Shown here piece after piece: positions 5,740 through 6,557 of a stretch of 6,557 nucleotides of DNA. The notes beneath the pieces were generated by a model. That model saw only the letters and a program-made list of their open reading frames with translations. It made no database searches and had not been told where the DNA came from. This stretch comes from Candidatus Dadabacteria bacterium (GTDB lineage Bacteria; Desulfobacterota_D; UBA1144; Nemesobacterales; UBA2774): contig JAGVLR010000106.1 in NCBI GenBank assembly GCA_020054175.1, positions 1 through 6,557 on the forward strand. The letters run 5' to 3'. The first letter of the stretch is position 1. Each line of letters opens with the position of its first letter. The translations under genes and the position numbers were made by a program.

Positions 5740-6557
5740 CCTCCGCTTTCCGGATTTAAGCACCTGTCCTGAAAGCTCTATCGCCTGGTCTACCATATCC
5801 CTCAGAAGGTCGAGCCCGCCCTGCCAGAATCCGGGGTCTTTTATGTCGACGCCCACGCGTTCGAGTAGAATGTCGGGCGATTCGTTCCCGCCGGAAGACA
5901 ATAGCTCGATGTATCGCGGAACGAACTTGTTGCCATCGCTCAGATACATCTTGTAGAGCGCGAGCACTAAAAGCTCTCCGAATGAATATGCGTAGCAGTA
6001 AAACGGCGAGTGAATGAAGTGCGGTATGTACATCCACCAGACCTTATAATTGCCCGTTAGCCTGACCGACTTTCCGAACATCGGCTGATTTGCGTTTATC
6101 CATAGCTCGTTCACATCCTCCTGCGTGAGCTCGCCTTTTTCCCTCCGCTTCCCGTGAAGGCTTTCCTCGAAGCGCGTCAGAACGACCTGCCTGAACACCG
6201 TCGCGAATATGTCTTCGAGCTTGCTGCATATGAGAGCGAGCCTCGTCTTCGGGTCCGCCTCGGATTCGGTGAGTTTGTGGAAGACGAGCATCTCGGCGAA
6301 TACGCTCGCAGTCTCGGCTGTCGTCAGCGGGGTGTTCGACTGAAAATATCCCTGCTTGCGCGATAGATACTGATGCACGCCGTGGCCGAGCTCGTGCGCG
6401 AGCGTCATAACGTCCCTGAGCCTTCCCGTATAGTTCATGAACACGTAAGGATGGGCGCTCGGAACAGTGCCGTGGCTGAACGCACCGCCGCGCTTGCCGT
6501 CCCTCAGCTCGGCGTCGATCCAGCTCTTGTCGAAGAACTCTTTTGCGACGCCGGATA
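5734..6557 (-). CDS. pepF: Oligoendopeptidase F, M3 family zinc metallopeptidase (C-terminal part)
   Basis: Cytoplasmic zinc peptidase that cleaves short oligopeptides, probably in peptide turnover. The stop TAA is at 5736-5734 and the frame stays open to the right edge: 273 visible residues of a family usually near 600, so the N-terminal half is missing. Visible features in order are the AFSHG and HPYVFMNYTG strand region, the zinc site HELGH (visible residues 54-58, at 6396-6382), the third zinc ligand Glu in TTAETAS (visible residue 81, at 6315-6313) followed by FAEML, and the IPHFIHSPFYCYAYSFGEL helix that supplies substrate-binding His and Tyr residues in this family. The lysine/arginine-rich end SGKRRK is unremarkable. 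It is convergent with the hybrid kinase, 12 bp between stops, and has no evident functional link to it. An internal GTG at 6444 is not the start, because conserved sequence continues upstream of it. Confidence 0.93.
   Translation of the reverse strand, partial: SGVAKEFFDKSWIDAELRDGKRGGAFSHGTVPSAHPYVFMNYTGRLRDVMTLAHELGHGVHQYLSRKQGYFQSNTPLTTAETASVFAEMLVFHKLTESEADPKTRLALICSKLEDIFATVFRQVVLTRFEESLHGKRREKGELTQEDVNELWINANQPMFGKSVRLTGNYKVWWMYIPHFIHSPFYCYAYSFGELLVLALYKMYLSDGNKFVPRYIELLSSGGNESPDILLERVGVDIKDPGFWQGGLDLLRDMVDQAIELSGQVLKSGKRRK

Overview
The window carries three signal-transduction genes on the + strand, flanked by two partial housekeeping-type genes on the - strand. From the left edge these are: the 5' part of a double-hotdog acyl-CoA thioesterase (-); a 479-bp divergent intergenic region with a 15-bp tandem repeat; a receiver-GGDEF protein (305 aa); a receiver-PAS-GGDEF protein (433 aa); a 336-bp intergenic region with a long pyrimidine tract and several dyads; a receiver-PAS-histidine kinase-receiver hybrid kinase (648 aa); and, convergent and only 12 bp away, the 3' part of an M3-family oligoendopeptidase F (-).

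The organism is a bacterium of moderate GC content. Coding regions favour AGG for Arg and ATA for Ile. The AHDFNN-type hybrid kinase and the LLPDSGG-type receivers are common in deltaproteobacterial-like and related uncultured lineages. The window alone does not fix the phylum, and I see no rRNA, tRNA, insertion sequence, phage gene or CRISPR.

The unifying theme is one receiver module reused three times. All three signalling proteins start with a closely similar N-terminal receiver (LLIE..., LDLxLPDS, AVQxGAQDYL, SIxYAxER), fused to three different outputs. The first two could make cyclic di-GMP. The third is a kinase whose second, C-terminal receiver belongs to a different receiver type. A reasonable model is that the kinase and its unseen partners phosphorylate receivers in the set and so tune cyclic di-GMP synthesis. 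No DNA-binding output and no HPt domain is visible, so this is inference.

The two cyclases differ in informative ways. The first has lost half of the receiver acidic pair and lacks the RxxD feedback-inhibition site. The second keeps both but has SGDEF in place of GGDEF. The first two genes are separated by 56 bp and probably co-transcribed. The kinase has a longer upstream region and a good ribosome binding site, and probably has its own promoter.

Non-coding points of interest are: a consensus extended -10 element (TGATATAAT) so close to the thioesterase start that the transcript would be nearly leaderless; an inverted repeat just upstream of it; the 15-bp repeat in the presumed leader of the first cyclase, which is open in frame and could encode a small peptide; and a mirror-symmetric CT tract between the second cyclase and the kinase. 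I did not find a clearly new system. The receiver paralogue set is the most interesting feature, and its parts are all known families.
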